From Oceanicoccus sp. (GTDB taxonomy: Bacteria; Pseudomonadota; Gammaproteobacteria; Pseudomonadales; Dasaniaceae), in NCBI RefSeq assembly GCF_029238675.1, contig NZ_JAQWFR010000024.1, forward strand, positions 1-64,000: a stretch of DNA of 64,000 nucleotides. Direction: 5' to 3'. The notes below the pieces were generated by a model. The model ran no database searches. It was not told where the DNA came from and saw nothing but the letters and a program-made list of their open reading frames with translations. A program made the translations under genes and the position numbers. Shown one piece after another: positions 8,210 through 18,396 of this stretch. Position 1 is the stretch's first letter. Each line of letters begins with the position of its first letter.

Positions 8210-9118
8210 ATGAGTTGGCAATCCATCGTATTAAACCAAATTTTTCGACTGCGAAAACGCCGTATTGTTAAAACTGACCCTCGGGCTATAAAGGCTGGGT
8301 ATAACAAGTTGGAGGAAAAGGCGGAAAAAACTTTAAAGATTCCCACCACCACCGAACACCGTGTTGATACCCTCAATGGCGTGCCCTGTGAATGGATGAT
8401 TGCCGAAGGGGCAAAAGACAGCGACCAGCTAGTGCTGTATTTCCACGGTGGTGGGTTTATGCTTGGTTCACCACCTATTCTTCACCGCCCTCTCGCTGCC
8501 CGCTTATCAGCAAAGTCCGGCAGAAAAGTGTTATTGGTGGATTACCGGCTAACGCCTGCCCATACTTATCCCGCACCAGTAGAAGATTGCAGCCAGGTCT
8601 ATCAATGGCTTTTGGATAATGGTTATAACGCCAGCCAGATTGCCTTTGGCGGCGACTCCGCGGGGGGCAACCTGGTATTGTCCGTTATACAAAGCGCTAG
8701 AGAGCAGTCTCTACCCTTACCCGCGCTGGGGATTTGCCTATCGCCCTGGGCTGACTTAACTCACACCGGCAGCTCCATTCAAAGTAACAAATATCGCGAC
8801 CCGATGTTGCCGGTAGAAATTTTAGAGCTGATGGCACCGCTCTATGGCAAGGGACATAATCTGGCGGAACCTAAAATTTCTCCGGTATTTGCAGACTTTA
8901 GTGGCTTTCCCCCATTGTTGGTTTATGCAGGTACTACCGAGATTTTATTAAGTGATGCCGAGCGTGTTGTGGCCGCCGCCGAAGCCAAAGGTGTGACGGT
9001 AGAATCAAAGTACTGGCATAAACAGGCCCACGCCTTTCCCGTTATGACCCAGTACTTACCGGAAGCGCGCGAAGCAGTAGATGGTATGGCCGATTTTATC
9101 AATCGGCATATGCGCTAA
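8210..9118 (+). CDS. Alpha/beta hydrolase, hormone-sensitive-lipase family
   Basis: A 302-residue esterase or lipase of bacterial family IV. The oxyanion-hole motif HGGG is at 79-82 and the nucleophile elbow GDSAGG at 148-153, with Ser150. The histidine is probably in QAHAFPV near 280. The usual acid motif DxLxD reads TEILLSD here, so the catalytic acid is either the glutamate or the following aspartate. There is no signal peptide. Substrate unknown; relatives act on short acyl esters. Its close spacing to lpxL suggests a shared transcript but not necessarily a shared pathway. Confidence 0.85.
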   Translation: MSWQSIVLNQIFRLRKRRIVKTDPRAIKAGYNKLEEKAEKTLKIPTTTEHRVDTLNGVPCEWMIAEGAKDSDQLVLYFHGGGFMLGSPPILHRPLAARLSAKSGRKVLLVDYRLTPAHTYPAPVEDCSQVYQWLLDNGYNASQIAFGGDSAGGNLVLSVIQSAREQSLPLPALGICLSPWADLTHTGSSIQSNKYRDPMLPVEILELMAPLYGKGHNLAEPKISPVFADFSGFPPLLVYAGTTEILLSDAERVVAAAEAKGVTVESKYWHKQAHAFPVMTQYLPEAREAVDGMADFINRHMR

Positions 9119-9137
9119 TTACGTTGGAGAAATAGTA

Positions 9138-9938
9138 GTGATCTTTGGAAAATTAATCGGTGGCTTAATTGGCTTTTTCTCTGGCGGATTTTTAGGTGCC
9201 ATTATTGGCCTGTTTGCCGGCCACTTTTTTGATAAAGGTATTGGCCAGGCTATGGGCTTTGACTATGGTGCTGACCGCGCCCGCCTGCAGCGGTTATTTT
9301 TTGAAACCACCTTTATGATTATGGGCCATTTGGCCAAAGCCGATGGTCGTATCAGTGAAGAAGAAATCAGGCAGGCCGAAGTTTTAATGGGGCGCCTGGG
9401 CTTAACGCCCGAGCATCGCAAAGAAGCGATTACCTTATTTAAACAAGGCTCGCAAAGTGACTTTCAATTAGAGCCGGTTATTTCATCATTTATAAGTGAA
9501 GGTGGCCGCCGACACAACCTGCCCATTTTATTGCTGGAATTTTTATTTAGCATCGCCATGGCCGATGGTGAAATGCATCGGGCAGAAAAAGAGATACTGG
9601 CAAAAACGGCGGGTTATTTAGGTATTGGCAGCCGTCAATTTGAACAATTGTTGGCTATGTTAACCGCACAACAAAGCTTCCATGGCGGCAACTATCAACA
9701 GCAAGGCCGCCCCCATACCTCCGCCAATGATTTAGATAATGCCTATAAAGCCCTGGGCGTTACCAGCAGCGCCTCCGATAGAGATATTAAAAAGGCCTAC
9801 CGAAAATTAATGAGCCAACACCACCCCGATAAACTGATCGCCCAGGGTGTGCCGGAAGATATGATGAAAGTGGCCACGGAAAAAGCCCAGGAAATCCAGG
9901 CGGCTTATGATTTGATTAAAGTAGCGAGAAAATCCTGA
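9138..9938 (+). CDS. djlA: Membrane-anchored J-domain co-chaperone DjlA
   Basis: A type III DnaJ-like protein that stimulates DnaK at the inner membrane and is linked to envelope stress and capsule regulation in enterics. The 266-residue product has a glycine-rich N-terminal membrane helix (GKLIGGLIGFFSGGFLGAIIG), a TerB-like central domain (about 55-170, AKADGRISEEEI) and a C-terminal J domain (about 197-266) with the essential HPD in QHHPDKL. I chose the GTG at 9138, which has GGAG eight bases upstream. A longer in-frame extension to 9081 would overlap the hydrolase and spoil the short N-terminus typical of the family. Confidence 0.92.
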   Translation: MIFGKLIGGLIGFFSGGFLGAIIGLFAGHFFDKGIGQAMGFDYGADRARLQRLFFETTFMIMGHLAKADGRISEEEIRQAEVLMGRLGLTPEHRKEAITLFKQGSQSDFQLEPVISSFISEGGRRHNLPILLLEFLFSIAMADGEMHRAEKEILAKTAGYLGIGSRQFEQLLAMLTAQQSFHGGNYQQQGRPHTSANDLDNAYKALGVTSSASDRDIKKAYRKLMSQHHPDKLIAQGVPEDMMKVATEKAQEIQAAYDLIKVARKS

Positions 9939-9992
9939 TGAAATCATTTAGGGCTCATCCTGAGCCGCAAGCTCCGTTGATTTTAATGCCTG

Positions 9993-10388
9993 CTATAAAA
10001 CATCTAGCATAATCCAAATCGAACTAACCAAAATCGTAATCATAGTACCCGCCATACCCAAAGGCCGGCAGAAATTAGGCCCAATTTCCGTTAAACCCAA
10101 GTAGTGGGAAATCCGCCCAAGCACTAGCGCTGCCCCCAGAATATGCAGCCAGGTATCCGAAGCTCCCAGTACTTCCATCGTAATTAATAAAAACAATGCC
10201 ATAGGCACTGTCTCGGTAAAATTCCCCTGCCCGCGCACCCGGCGCAGCAATTCCGGGTCATCGCCATTGCCAATATTGACATTGATCTTTACCCGGTAGA
10301 TACCGACTCGCAGGGTGATCACGAAAAATAGTAAACCTAATAGCGCAATATAAATGGGGGACACACTCAATAAGGAAGGTAAATTCAT
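9993..10388 (-). CDS. MAPEG-family membrane protein
   Basis: A 131-residue protein with four membrane segments, of the MAPEG family (membrane-associated proteins in eicosanoid and glutathione metabolism). The segment NGDDPELLRRVRGQGNFTET, between the first two helices, matches the family's signature loop with the conserved RVRGQGNFTE. GRISHYLGL follows in the third helix region. Bacterial members are often annotated as inner-membrane proteins similar to YecN. Their substrate is not known. It is monocistronic and convergent with djlA. Confidence 0.85.
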   Translation of the reverse strand: MNLPSLLSVSPIYIALLGLLFFVITLRVGIYRVKINVNIGNGDDPELLRRVRGQGNFTETVPMALFLLITMEVLGASDTWLHILGAALVLGRISHYLGLTEIGPNFCRPLGMAGTMITILVSSIWIMLDVL

Positions 10389-10437
10389 AGTGACTCCTAA
10401 TGTTAGATAACAGGAAAAATTTTCCCGAGCATATCAC

Positions 10438-10482
10438 GTAATAGCTCATGTAATAACTCTTGTACTAGCTCATGTATTAAAT
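10438..10482. repeat. Two direct repeats upstream of the MAPEG gene
   Basis: Two 21-base units share TAGCTCATGTA and most flanking bases, starting at 10438 and 10462 (24-bp period). They lie in the 258-bp gap between the divergent MAPEG gene and the hypothetical gene at 10647. The rest of that gap is A+T-rich with no gene. The repeats could be operators for a dimeric regulator or chance duplication. Confidence 0.5.
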
Positions 10483-10646
10483 ACAGGCCCAGAGATTTTT
10501 GCAGCAAACCGAACATACCTTCGCAGGCGGTCAAAAGTGTTAAATTAATCTGTCAAAAATGCTCATCCTATTTGCCATGTAATGATTTATAGTGCCCCGT
10601 CAATGAGTTTAGTAACCACTCTAAGCGGCCAGAACAGGGATAACGC

Positions 10647-11360
10647 ATGTCAGAGTTGAATGAATCGCAGAGTAAAGATGTTGAGAATAATGAAAAGCCA
10701 ATAAAAAAAGCATTCAAAGGTATTTATGTTGCTGCTGGGGTCTTGGCTACCCTGCTTAGTATTGTCACCTTTTTTGTAACGCAGTATTCATCCTATTCAA
10801 TTTATGATCTTACAAGTACAAGCCTAAACCCAACAAGGCCTAACCCTATGTTTGTTGCCAGGGCGAGTGCAAAATGCAAGCAAGGGATAATGATGGCTAA
10901 GTTAATGGCCAGGGGAATGGGCTCAAGTGAGGCCGCGGCAGTTAAGAGAGCAGAGAAAAAATGTAGAACCTTTAGAAAGGAAGACCCTAAGGCATGGGAG
11001 CTTGCCATTGCCTTTACTAATAAGGGAAAGTCTTCAATGAATAATCTGTCTGTTAGTTATTTGGCTAGCAATGAGAAGGGCGAAGAAGTTGGTAGTGGGG
11101 AACTTGATCGAAAGGTGCTTTCAGGTGACGAGCGTTTTTTTGAAAAAAAGCTAAAAGTGAATGCTTTGGTAAAACGACTGCTAATTTGTATTAGCTATGA
11201 TAGCGGCCCTTATCGTAGATCCTGGAAACTCTTTGATGGGCGGCCTGGCAACGCTCATATGCCACTGGGCGGCTTTGGAAGCTTTAAAACATATGATGAA
11301 GGTTATGAGTGGTTTGCAGAAAGTGCTTGCCAGTTAGAAATAGAAAGGATCAGGGCATAA
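10647..11360 (+). CDS. Hypothetical membrane-anchored protein
   Basis: I do not recognise this 237-residue protein. It has a charged, Lys/Glu/Asn-rich start (about 1-25), one hydrophobic helix (about 27-47, GIYVAAGVLATLLSIVTFFV), and an extracytoplasmic-looking domain with four cysteines (AKCKQGI, EKKCRTF, RLLICISY, SACQLE) that could form disulfides. A beta-rich stretch follows around 125-195. The ATG has no strong ribosome site. It lies convergent to trkH with a 24-bp gap and is not part of the conserved pseudomonad gene order, so it may be a later insertion. Confidence 0.6.
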   Translation: MSELNESQSKDVENNEKPIKKAFKGIYVAAGVLATLLSIVTFFVTQYSSYSIYDLTSTSLNPTRPNPMFVARASAKCKQGIMMAKLMARGMGSSEAAAVKRAEKKCRTFRKEDPKAWELAIAFTNKGKSSMNNLSVSYLASNEKGEEVGSGELDRKVLSGDERFFEKKLKVNALVKRLLICISYDSGPYRRSWKLFDGRPGNAHMPLGGFGSFKTYDEGYEWFAESACQLEIERIRA

Positions 11361-11384
11361 GCGAGGGGAAGCAGAGTCAGTAAT

Positions 11385-12833
11385 TTATTGACGCCAGAAT
11401 GCCGGGGTAAATAGAACTAGCAAGGTAAAGACTTCAAGCCGTCCCAGCAACATAGAGAAACAAAGTATCCATTTAGCCGGTGCGCTGATACTGCCATAGT
11501 TGGAGGCTACCTCACCTAAACCAGGGCCCAGGTTATTCATTGACGCTACCACCGCAGAAAATGCAGTTACATAATCCAGGCCGGTCGCCATCAGCGAAAA
11601 TAAAATAACAATAAAGGCGAAGATATAGACCGCAAAGAAACTCCAAACCGCACTGACGACCTTGGCCTCTACGCGACGGTTTCCCACCTTTAATGGAATG
11701 ACCGCATTGGGATGAACCAACTGGGATAATTCCCTTACCCCCTGCTTGGCCATTAACATCACCCGCACCGCTTTCATGCCGCCGCCGGTAGAGCCGCCAC
11801 AGCCACCCATAAACGACAGCATCAGTAACATAAAGGGCAAAAAGCTCGGCCACGCCGAAAAGTCCGTCGTTGCAAAACCTGCGGTTGTTGCAATGGAAAT
11901 GGTTTGGAATAAACCGTGCAGCAGTCCTTCATCAATACTATAGGAGCCACTAAGAATTAAGTACGTCGCTACAATTACCGCTGCGCCAAAAATCGTATAG
12001 GCAAAAAACCGGCTTTCGGAGTCATGCCCATAGTGCTGGAAACTGCTCTGCCTTAGCGCATAAAAATGCAGCGCAAAGTTAATCCCTGCAATCATCATAT
12101 ATAAACAGGCAATTAACATAATCGCCGGGCTATTAAAGTAGCCCATGCTGGCATCGTGGGTAGAAAATCCACCAATCGCAATGGTTGAAAAAGCATGGCA
12201 AATGGCATCAAAAGCGGACATCCCCGCCGCCCAATAAGCCACGGCACAGGTCGCGGTTAATAACACATAAACCAAAAACAGCGCTTTAGCCGTTTCAGCA
12301 ATCCGGGGCGTTAACTTGCTGTCCTTAACCGGGCCGGGCGTTTCTGCACGGTATAGCTGCATACCGCCAATGCCCAGCATCGGCAAAATAGCCACAGCAA
12401 TAACAATAATACCGATGCCGCCCAACCATTGAAGCTGCTGGCGATAAAATAAAATGGACTTTGGCAGATGGTCGAGGCCGGTAATTACCGTGGCCCCAGT
12501 TGTTGTTAATCCTGATAGTGATTCAAAGACGGCATCACTTACCGTCATTTCCGGGTTAGGTGACAGAATAAAAGGCAGGGCACCAAACAAACCCAGCACC
12601 GTCCAGAATAAGGAAGTAATTAAAAAGCCATCCCGAGTACGCAGGTCGGCTTTTTGTTTCGTCACCGGCATCCACATTAGTGCACCGCTGATGACGGTAA
12701 TCGCAAATGCCAACAGAAAAGAAGGATAAGCACCGTCGTCATACCACAGTGACACAGCAATGGGTGTAAACAGCGTTAAGCTGAACACCATTAGCAGCAT
12801 ACCTAAGATGCGGAAGATCAGTGCGATATGCAT
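11385..12833 (-). CDS. trkH: Trk-type potassium uptake channel subunit
   Basis: The inner-membrane potassium-conducting subunit of the Trk system, energised by the proton gradient and gated by TrkA. The 482-residue protein has repeated membrane-pore-membrane units. The selectivity segment TTGATVITGL is visible in the first and similar glycine-rich loops in the others (TIAIGGFSTHD, TAGFATTDFS, NLGPGLGE). The cytoplasmic motif GGCGGSTGGGMKAVR is typical. Its ATG overlaps the trkA stop by one base (TAATG), so channel and gate are co-translated. Confidence 0.95.
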   Translation of the reverse strand: MHIALIFRILGMLLMVFSLTLFTPIAVSLWYDDGAYPSFLLAFAITVISGALMWMPVTKQKADLRTRDGFLITSLFWTVLGLFGALPFILSPNPEMTVSDAVFESLSGLTTTGATVITGLDHLPKSILFYRQQLQWLGGIGIIVIAVAILPMLGIGGMQLYRAETPGPVKDSKLTPRIAETAKALFLVYVLLTATCAVAYWAAGMSAFDAICHAFSTIAIGGFSTHDASMGYFNSPAIMLIACLYMMIAGINFALHFYALRQSSFQHYGHDSESRFFAYTIFGAAVIVATYLILSGSYSIDEGLLHGLFQTISIATTAGFATTDFSAWPSFLPFMLLMLSFMGGCGGSTGGGMKAVRVMLMAKQGVRELSQLVHPNAVIPLKVGNRRVEAKVVSAVWSFFAVYIFAFIVILFSLMATGLDYVTAFSAVVASMNNLGPGLGEVASNYGSISAPAKWILCFSMLLGRLEVFTLLVLFTPAFWRQ

Positions 12834-14206
12834 TAGAAGAAACTAAACCCAACCTGAAACAGGCGCTCGACTTGCTTGATCTTTGTCTTGTCGGTAAGAA
12901 AGACGATTACGTGATCTTCCGGTTCGACGACTAAATAGCGATGGGCAATTAACACTTCATCGCCGCGCACAATAGCGCCAATGGAAGAGCCTTCAATTTT
13001 TTCAATTTCATCCAAACGTTTGCCGACGACTTTGGAGGAGCGGGTATCACCGTGGGCAATCACTTCCAATGCTTCCGCTGCACCTCGCCGCAGGGAGTGC
13101 ACATTGGAGACATCGCCGCGGCGTACATGGGTTAACAAACTACCCATGGTAATTTGCTGTGGCGAAATCGCAATATCAATTTCACCGCCTTGCACCAGGT
13201 CAACATAGGCAGGGTTGGCAATTAAGGTAATAACTTTTTTGGCGCCTAGTCGTTTGGCCAGCATAGACGACATAATATTGGCTTCGTCATCACTGGTGAG
13301 TGCACAGAAGACATCGACGTTTTCGATATTCTCGGCAATTAATAAATCTTTATCGGAGGCATTGCCGTTTAATACGATGGTACGGCGCAGGGATTCCGAT
13401 AACTGGCGGCAGCGAGCGTAGCTTTGCTCAACCACTTTTACCTGATAGTTATCTTCCAGCGCATTGGCCAGGCGCTCACCAATATTACCGCCCCCGGCAA
13501 TTAAAATACGTTTATAGGGGTTATCCAGGCGGCGTAGTTCACTCATCACCGGCCTGATATTTTCACGGGAGGCGATAAAGAAAACTTCATCGTCTGCTTC
13601 AACCACGGTATCCGCCATCGGCATAATGGCACGGTTGCGACGGAAGATAGCCGCTACCCGGGTATCGATATTGGGCATATGGCTGCGAATATCCCGCAGT
13701 TCATTGCCGACAATGGGGCCGCCGTAATAAGCCTTAACGGCGGCCAGTTGTACCTTGCCATCGGCAAAGTCCAATACCTGCAAAGCTCCAGGGTATTCAA
13801 TTAAGCGCTGAATATAGCGAGTTACCAATAATTCAGGACTGATAATAACGTCGATGGGTATCTGCTGGTTATTAAACATTCCGGGCTTTTCTAAAAATGC
13901 TCGCGCCCTGATCCGTGAAATTTTGGTGGGGGTGCGAAATAGGGTATAGGCCACCTGGCAGGCTACCATATTGATTTCGTCAGAGTTGGTGACGGCGATT
14001 AACATGTCTGCATCGTCGGCACCCGCACGCTGCAATACATCAGGATGGGAGGCTTGCCCGGTGACGGCACCGATATCCAAGCGGTCTTGCAGCTCCCGAA
14101 GGCGATCACTGTCGAGGTCGACGACAGTAATATCATTTTGCTCATCGGCGAGATGCTCAGCCAGAGAGGCTCCAACCTGCCCTGCCCCGAGAATTATTAT
14201 TTTCAT
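12833..14206 (-). CDS. trkA: Trk potassium transporter NAD-binding regulatory subunit
   Basis: A cytoplasmic gating ring protein that binds NAD(H)/ATP and TrkH. The 457 residues hold two RCK (KTN-TrkA_C) repeats. The first Rossmann motif is [15 protein letters not shown] at about 4-18, with the acidic strand end VVDLD. The second is [16 protein letters not shown] near 234. Each is followed by a TrkA_C ligand-binding lobe (around 145-220 and 370-450). It follows rsmB by 108 bases on the minus strand, in the operon-like run def-fmt-rsmB-trkA-trkH. Confidence 0.96.
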   Translation of the reverse strand: MKIIILGAGQVGASLAEHLADEQNDITVVDLDSDRLRELQDRLDIGAVTGQASHPDVLQRAGADDADMLIAVTNSDEINMVACQVAYTLFRTPTKISRIRARAFLEKPGMFNNQQIPIDVIISPELLVTRYIQRLIEYPGALQVLDFADGKVQLAAVKAYYGGPIVGNELRDIRSHMPNIDTRVAAIFRRNRAIMPMADTVVEADDEVFFIASRENIRPVMSELRRLDNPYKRILIAGGGNIGERLANALEDNYQVKVVEQSYARCRQLSESLRRTIVLNGNASDKDLLIAENIENVDVFCALTSDDEANIMSSMLAKRLGAKKVITLIANPAYVDLVQGGEIDIAISPQQITMGSLLTHVRRGDVSNVHSLRRGAAEALEVIAHGDTRSSKVVGKRLDEIEKIEGSSIGAIVRGDEVLIAHRYLVVEPEDHVIVFLTDKTKIKQVERLFQVGFSFF

Positions 14207-14314
14207 GGATGTAGCCGTTTCTGGAGATAAATAGTTGGCGAAAATTAGTTATCTGGTAATTGTATGTGCTAATTGGCTAAAGGCCATTTTTTCATAACGT
14301 TTTTGCCGTTATTT

Positions 14315-15619
14315 TTACGTTTTTTTGGCAATTAGGGCATAAAAGAATCCATCGTGGCCATTCTCGGCGGGGAATAGCTGGCGACCATAGGGTCTGGCTT
14401 GTCCCCAGCTAGCATCGATAGGCAGATGTTCGGCATCGTCTTGCTGACCACAGAAGCGGGCTACTACATGCTCGTTTTCATCAGGGAGTACCGAGCAGGT
14501 GGCATATAACAACAGCCCCCCCGGTGTTAGTGTTTGCCAGAGCGTCTGCAAAATCGAAAACTGCAATTGATGTAATTGCTGTATATCTTCAAGGGTGCGG
14601 TGCAACTTGATATCGGGGTTGCGGCGGATAACACCCGTGGCTGAACAGGGGGCATCTAATAAAATGCGATCAAAGGTTTTGCCATCCCACCAAGAGTCCA
14701 GGTCGGCGGCATCACCGGTGATCAGCTGGGCCTTAAGCTTTAGGCGTTGCAGGTTTTCTTCAACACGGCTTAGGCGCTCTTCATCAATATCAAGGCCAAT
14801 CACTGCTGTTAGTCGGGGTTCGGCTTCCAGAATATGGCAGGTCTTACCGCCAGGCGCACAGCAGGCATCCAATACCCGTTGCCCTGGTGCCAGCTTTAAT
14901 AGTTCGGCGGACAACTGTGGCGCTTCATCTTGTACGCTGACCTGGCCATCGTTAAAGCCGGGTAATTGGTCGACGGCCACAGGCTCAACTAAGCGAATCC
15001 CCTCTTTGGCATGGTCACATAGAGCCGCTTTTATGGCCTTGTCTTGCAGTTGTTGTAAATAGTCGCAAGCGCTACCCTGCTGTTGATTGACCCTTAGGCA
15101 CATTGGCGGGTGGCTATTGTTGGCCAGCTCAATCTTATTGGCATGGTCCGGCCAGGCCTTATTCAGTAATTTATGCAGCCACTCAGGGTGAGAGAGTTGT
15201 TGCGCGGGGCTAAGTTTTTCCAGCAGTTCTTCAGGGCTGCGTTGCCATTGCCTGAGAACACCATTCACCAACGCTTTGGCCCAGTGTTTTTTTAATGCTT
15301 TAGTCGCGTTAACGGTGGTACTTACTGCGGCATGATCTGGTATGCGCATTTCACTTAATTGGTAAATGCCCAGCATAACCAGCATCTGTATATCGCGGTC
15401 TTTGTTTTTCAGGGGTTTGCTAATCAGCTGTTTACTAATGCCAGCCAGCTTGGGGTAAAAACGCAAAACCCCATAGCAGAGCTGTCGAAATAGCGCGCGG
15501 TCTTTTTCAATAACCCGCTGTTCAAAGCGTGGAATTTGTTGCGACAGAGAAGAACCGTTAGAGACTGCGGCAAGGCAGCGGGCGGCTGCAGCACGGCATT
15601 CTATCGTCTTTGTTGTCAT
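14315..15619 (-). CDS. rsmB: 16S rRNA (cytosine-967-C5)-methyltransferase
   Basis: Methylates C967 of 16S rRNA using S-adenosylmethionine. An N-terminal NusB-like RNA-binding domain (about 1-135) precedes the RsmB/NOL1 catalytic domain. The SAM-binding motif DACCAPGGKTCHIL is at about 250. The catalytic and release cysteines lie in LLDAPCSATGVIRRNPD and YATCSVLPDENE. The length of 434 residues is normal. Its start overlaps the fmt stop by four bases (ATGA). Confidence 0.96.
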   Translation of the reverse strand: MTTKTIECRAAAARCLAAVSNGSSLSQQIPRFEQRVIEKDRALFRQLCYGVLRFYPKLAGISKQLISKPLKNKDRDIQMLVMLGIYQLSEMRIPDHAAVSTTVNATKALKKHWAKALVNGVLRQWQRSPEELLEKLSPAQQLSHPEWLHKLLNKAWPDHANKIELANNSHPPMCLRVNQQQGSACDYLQQLQDKAIKAALCDHAKEGIRLVEPVAVDQLPGFNDGQVSVQDEAPQLSAELLKLAPGQRVLDACCAPGGKTCHILEAEPRLTAVIGLDIDEERLSRVEENLQRLKLKAQLITGDAADLDSWWDGKTFDRILLDAPCSATGVIRRNPDIKLHRTLEDIQQLHQLQFSILQTLWQTLTPGGLLLYATCSVLPDENEHVVARFCGQQDDAEHLPIDASWGQARPYGRQLFPAENGHDGFFYALIAKKT

Positions 15620-16575
15620 GTTATTTCTATCGGGTCAAAACGGGTGCCGGTGGTAAACAGGTCGGCTTTGGAGTTCATCACAGCGGGAATTTCCAGGGCT
15701 TTACCGCCGGGCAGTTGAATGATTTGCAGCTTGAGGCTGCCTTCACCACAGGCTACGACAATGGATTTTTTATCGGCGTGAATAATCTGGCCGGCTTTAC
15801 CGCCCTTTTCACTTACGCTGGCTTGCCAAATTTTTATCCGGTCGCCATTCAGGCTGGTATAAGCAATAGGGAAGGGATTAAAGGCGCGAATTTTTCGCTC
15901 GATCACCGCCGCAGGCTGTTGCCAATCAATGGCAAGTTCCTGTTTGGATATTTTGGGGGCGTAACAGCTGTGTTCGTTATCCTGTTTGGTGGCGGTAATG
16001 GTTTGCTCGGCTATTTGCTGCAAGGCATTATTTAATGCAGGTACACCTATATTTGCCAGCTTGTCATGCAGGCTGCCGCCAGTGTCTTGGGCGGTGATAT
16101 CGCAGCGAGCTTCCAACAGCATATCGCCGGTATCCAGGCCTTCATCCATTTGCATGATGATCACGCCGCTCTCACTATCGCCAGTTTCAACCGCCCTTTG
16201 AATAGGTGCGGCGCCGCGCCAGCGGGGCAATAAGGAAGCGTGAACATTGATGCAGCCCAGGCGGGGGGCATCAAGAATGACTTTGGGGAGTAACAATCCG
16301 TAAGCTACCACCACCATTAAGTCGGCATTAAGGTTCGCAAGGGTTTGCTGGTCGACAGGGTCTTTAAAATTGAGGGGCTGGTAAACAGAGATATTGTTGT
16401 CCAGCGCCACTTGCTTAACGGCGCTGGGCTTTAACTTTTTACCACGGCCTGCGGGTCTGTCGGGCTGGCTATAGACAGCAATGACTTGATGATCGCCCTG
16501 CTCCAGTATGCCCTGTAGATGGATAGCAGCAAAATCCGGCGTGCCGGCAAAAATGATTTTCAGGGGTTGAGCCAT
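15616..16575 (-). CDS. fmt: Methionyl-tRNA formyltransferase
   Basis: Formylates initiator Met-tRNA with 10-formyl-tetrahydrofolate. The N-terminal domain opens with IIFAGTPDFAAIHL. The catalytic region carries CINVHASLLPRWRGAAPI (Asn-His pair) and the aspartate in QMDEGLDTGDML. The C-terminal OB-like domain binds tRNA. The length of 319 residues is normal. It lies 12 bases downstream of def, the universal fmt-def pair that adds and removes the formyl group. Confidence 0.97.
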   Translation of the reverse strand: MAQPLKIIFAGTPDFAAIHLQGILEQGDHQVIAVYSQPDRPAGRGKKLKPSAVKQVALDNNISVYQPLNFKDPVDQQTLANLNADLMVVVAYGLLLPKVILDAPRLGCINVHASLLPRWRGAAPIQRAVETGDSESGVIIMQMDEGLDTGDMLLEARCDITAQDTGGSLHDKLANIGVPALNNALQQIAEQTITATKQDNEHSCYAPKISKQELAIDWQQPAAVIERKIRAFNPFPIAYTSLNGDRIKIWQASVSEKGGKAGQIIHADKKSIVVACGEGSLKLQIIQLPGGKALEIPAVMNSKADLFTTGTRFDPIEIT

Positions 16576-16587
16576 CTGGGTTGAGCC

Positions 16588-17094
16588 TTACGCTTTTTGT
16601 TTGTGTTGTTTTTCCAGTTTGGAGCGGATGCGCTTGCGTTTCAGGGGTGAAATATAATCCACAAACAGCTTGCCATTGAGGTGGTCTAATTCATGTTGAA
16701 TGCAGACTGCTAGCAGCCCTTCAGGCTCCATTTCAAAGGTGTTGCCATCACGATCAAGGGCTTTTACCCGAACTTTCTCTGGGCGAGTGACGGTTTCGTG
16801 GAAGCCGGGGACCGATAGGCAACCTTCGTCATACTCGTGGTCGGGGCCATCCAGAACGGTGATTTCGGGGTTGATAAAGACCAATGGCTGATCCCCTTCA
16901 TCGCTGACATCAATCACTACAATACGTTGGTGCACATTAATTTGGGTGGCGGCCAGGCCAACCCCCTGGGCGTCATACATGGTTTCAAACATATCATTGA
17001 CCAATTGCAGTACGCTGCCGTCTACTTTCTCAACAGGCTTTGCCTGTGTGCGTAGTCGCGGGTCGGGGAACTCAAGAATGTCTAAAATGGCCAT
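16588..17094 (-). CDS. def: Peptide deformylase
   Basis: A metalloprotease-like enzyme that removes the N-formyl group from nascent proteins. The three motifs are all present in the 168 residues: GVGLAATQ (about 45), EGCLSVPG (about 90, metal-binding Cys) and HELDHLNG (about 133, metal-binding histidines and catalytic Glu). It is a standard type 1 deformylase. It heads the minus-strand operon and is divergent from the LysM gene. Confidence 0.97.
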   Translation of the reverse strand: MAILDILEFPDPRLRTQAKPVEKVDGSVLQLVNDMFETMYDAQGVGLAATQINVHQRIVVIDVSDEGDQPLVFINPEITVLDGPDHEYDEGCLSVPGFHETVTRPEKVRVKALDRDGNTFEMEPEGLLAVCIQHELDHLNGKLFVDYISPLKRKRIRSKLEKQHKQKA

Positions 17095-17317
17095 GGTTTG
17101 CTGAATCTGCTTTGTGACGAATTTCTAACTTCTAGTATAAACCGAAGTGTTGTTGCTAAGATTATGATCAGACTGCAAATAATCGAGTCCGTGTAGACTA
17201 ATCATTTGCCGGTAAGCTGCTATAGTATATCAGGTTACAAATAAAAAATTACTCCATGCTATGTAGCGCTATAACGTCGAATAGCACGACATGGATTGCG
17301 AAGAAAGGAATGCCATT

Positions 17318-18352
17318 ATGAAAAAAGCGGTGTTGGGATACATCCTGTTTGCGGTTGTGTCTCTTGTCTCAATAGCTCCCCAGGCCGGCGATGTGTTATC
17401 GCTCAAAGACGGTCATCCCCAAACCCATGTCGTTGTTAAAGGGGATACGCTATGGGATATTTCAAAGATGTTCTTGAATGACCCGTGGTTATGGCCGGAA
17501 ATCTGGCATGTAAACCCCCAGGTAGATAATCCACACTTAATCTATCCCGGTGATGTACTAAATCTGGTTTATATCGATGGCAAGCCCAAGTTGGTGGTTA
17601 AGCGTAATAAAGACGTAAAACTGACCCCTAAAGTAAGAATTTCAGCGTTGGATTTGGCCATCCCGGCGATTCCGCTGGACGCTATCTCACCTTTTTTAAG
17701 CCAGAGTCGCGTAGTTAGCAAAGAAAGATTGCAGGATGCCCCTTATGTGTTGGCCGGTAATGATGGCCATATTGTCTCGGGTGCTGGTGACCAGTTATTT
17801 GCCCGTGGTGAGTTTGACCCGGAAGGGGAAGAGAATTTTGGTATATTCCGCCCCGGTGATTCTTATATGGATCCCGAGACTGAGGAGCTGTTAGGTTATC
17901 AGGCGCTATCTATTGCCAGTGCCAAAATAATTGATATACAAGAAGACATTGCAACAATGGGCCTAAACCGTACCTCTGAGGAGGTGCGTCGAGGTGATCG
18001 ATTGTTAGCGGATGAAGAGCATCGTATTAGCTCTAATTTTTACCCCAGTGCGCCTGGGGAAGAAACCAACGGTTTTATTATCTCGGTTGAAGGGGGTGTT
18101 TCCCAGATTGGCAGCATGAATGTTGTGGTGATCAACAAGGGTGAGCGTGAAGGTCTTGAGGTGGGCAATGTGTTGGCCATCTACCGTGTAGGTGAACAGG
18201 TTAGAGATACTATTACCGGTGAGATTGTGAAAGTGCCAGACTCCCGTGCAGGTTTGATGATGGTGTTCCGCACCTTTGAGAAAGTCAGCTATGGTTTGGT
18301 ACTTAAAGCCAACCGTCCACTGGCGGTGATGGATAAAGTAAAAAATCCCTAA
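17318..18352 (+). CDS. Exported LysM-domain protein
   Basis: A 344-residue secreted protein with a signal peptide (MKKAVLGYILFAVVSLVSI...). A single LysM domain (about 38-85; GDTLWDISKMFLNDPWLWPEIW then YPGDVLNL) should bind peptidoglycan in the periplasm. A longer C-terminal part of unknown fold follows. I chose the ATG at 17318 because the signal peptide begins there and AAAGGA lies upstream. An in-frame ATG at 17291 would add nine residues before the signal. The gene between def and dprA is conserved in pseudomonads. It probably has a cell-wall role, not established. Confidence 0.88.
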   Translation: MKKAVLGYILFAVVSLVSIAPQAGDVLSLKDGHPQTHVVVKGDTLWDISKMFLNDPWLWPEIWHVNPQVDNPHLIYPGDVLNLVYIDGKPKLVVKRNKDVKLTPKVRISALDLAIPAIPLDAISPFLSQSRVVSKERLQDAPYVLAGNDGHIVSGAGDQLFARGEFDPEGEENFGIFRPGDSYMDPETEELLGYQALSIASAKIIDIQEDIATMGLNRTSEEVRRGDRLLADEEHRISSNFYPSAPGEETNGFIISVEGGVSQIGSMNVVVINKGEREGLEVGNVLAIYRVGEQVRDTITGEIVKVPDSRAGLMMVFRTFEKVSYGLVLKANRPLAVMDKVKNP

Positions 18353-18396
18353 TTAAGTCATATCAATATTAATTCTACGATGATCAAGGATGATCT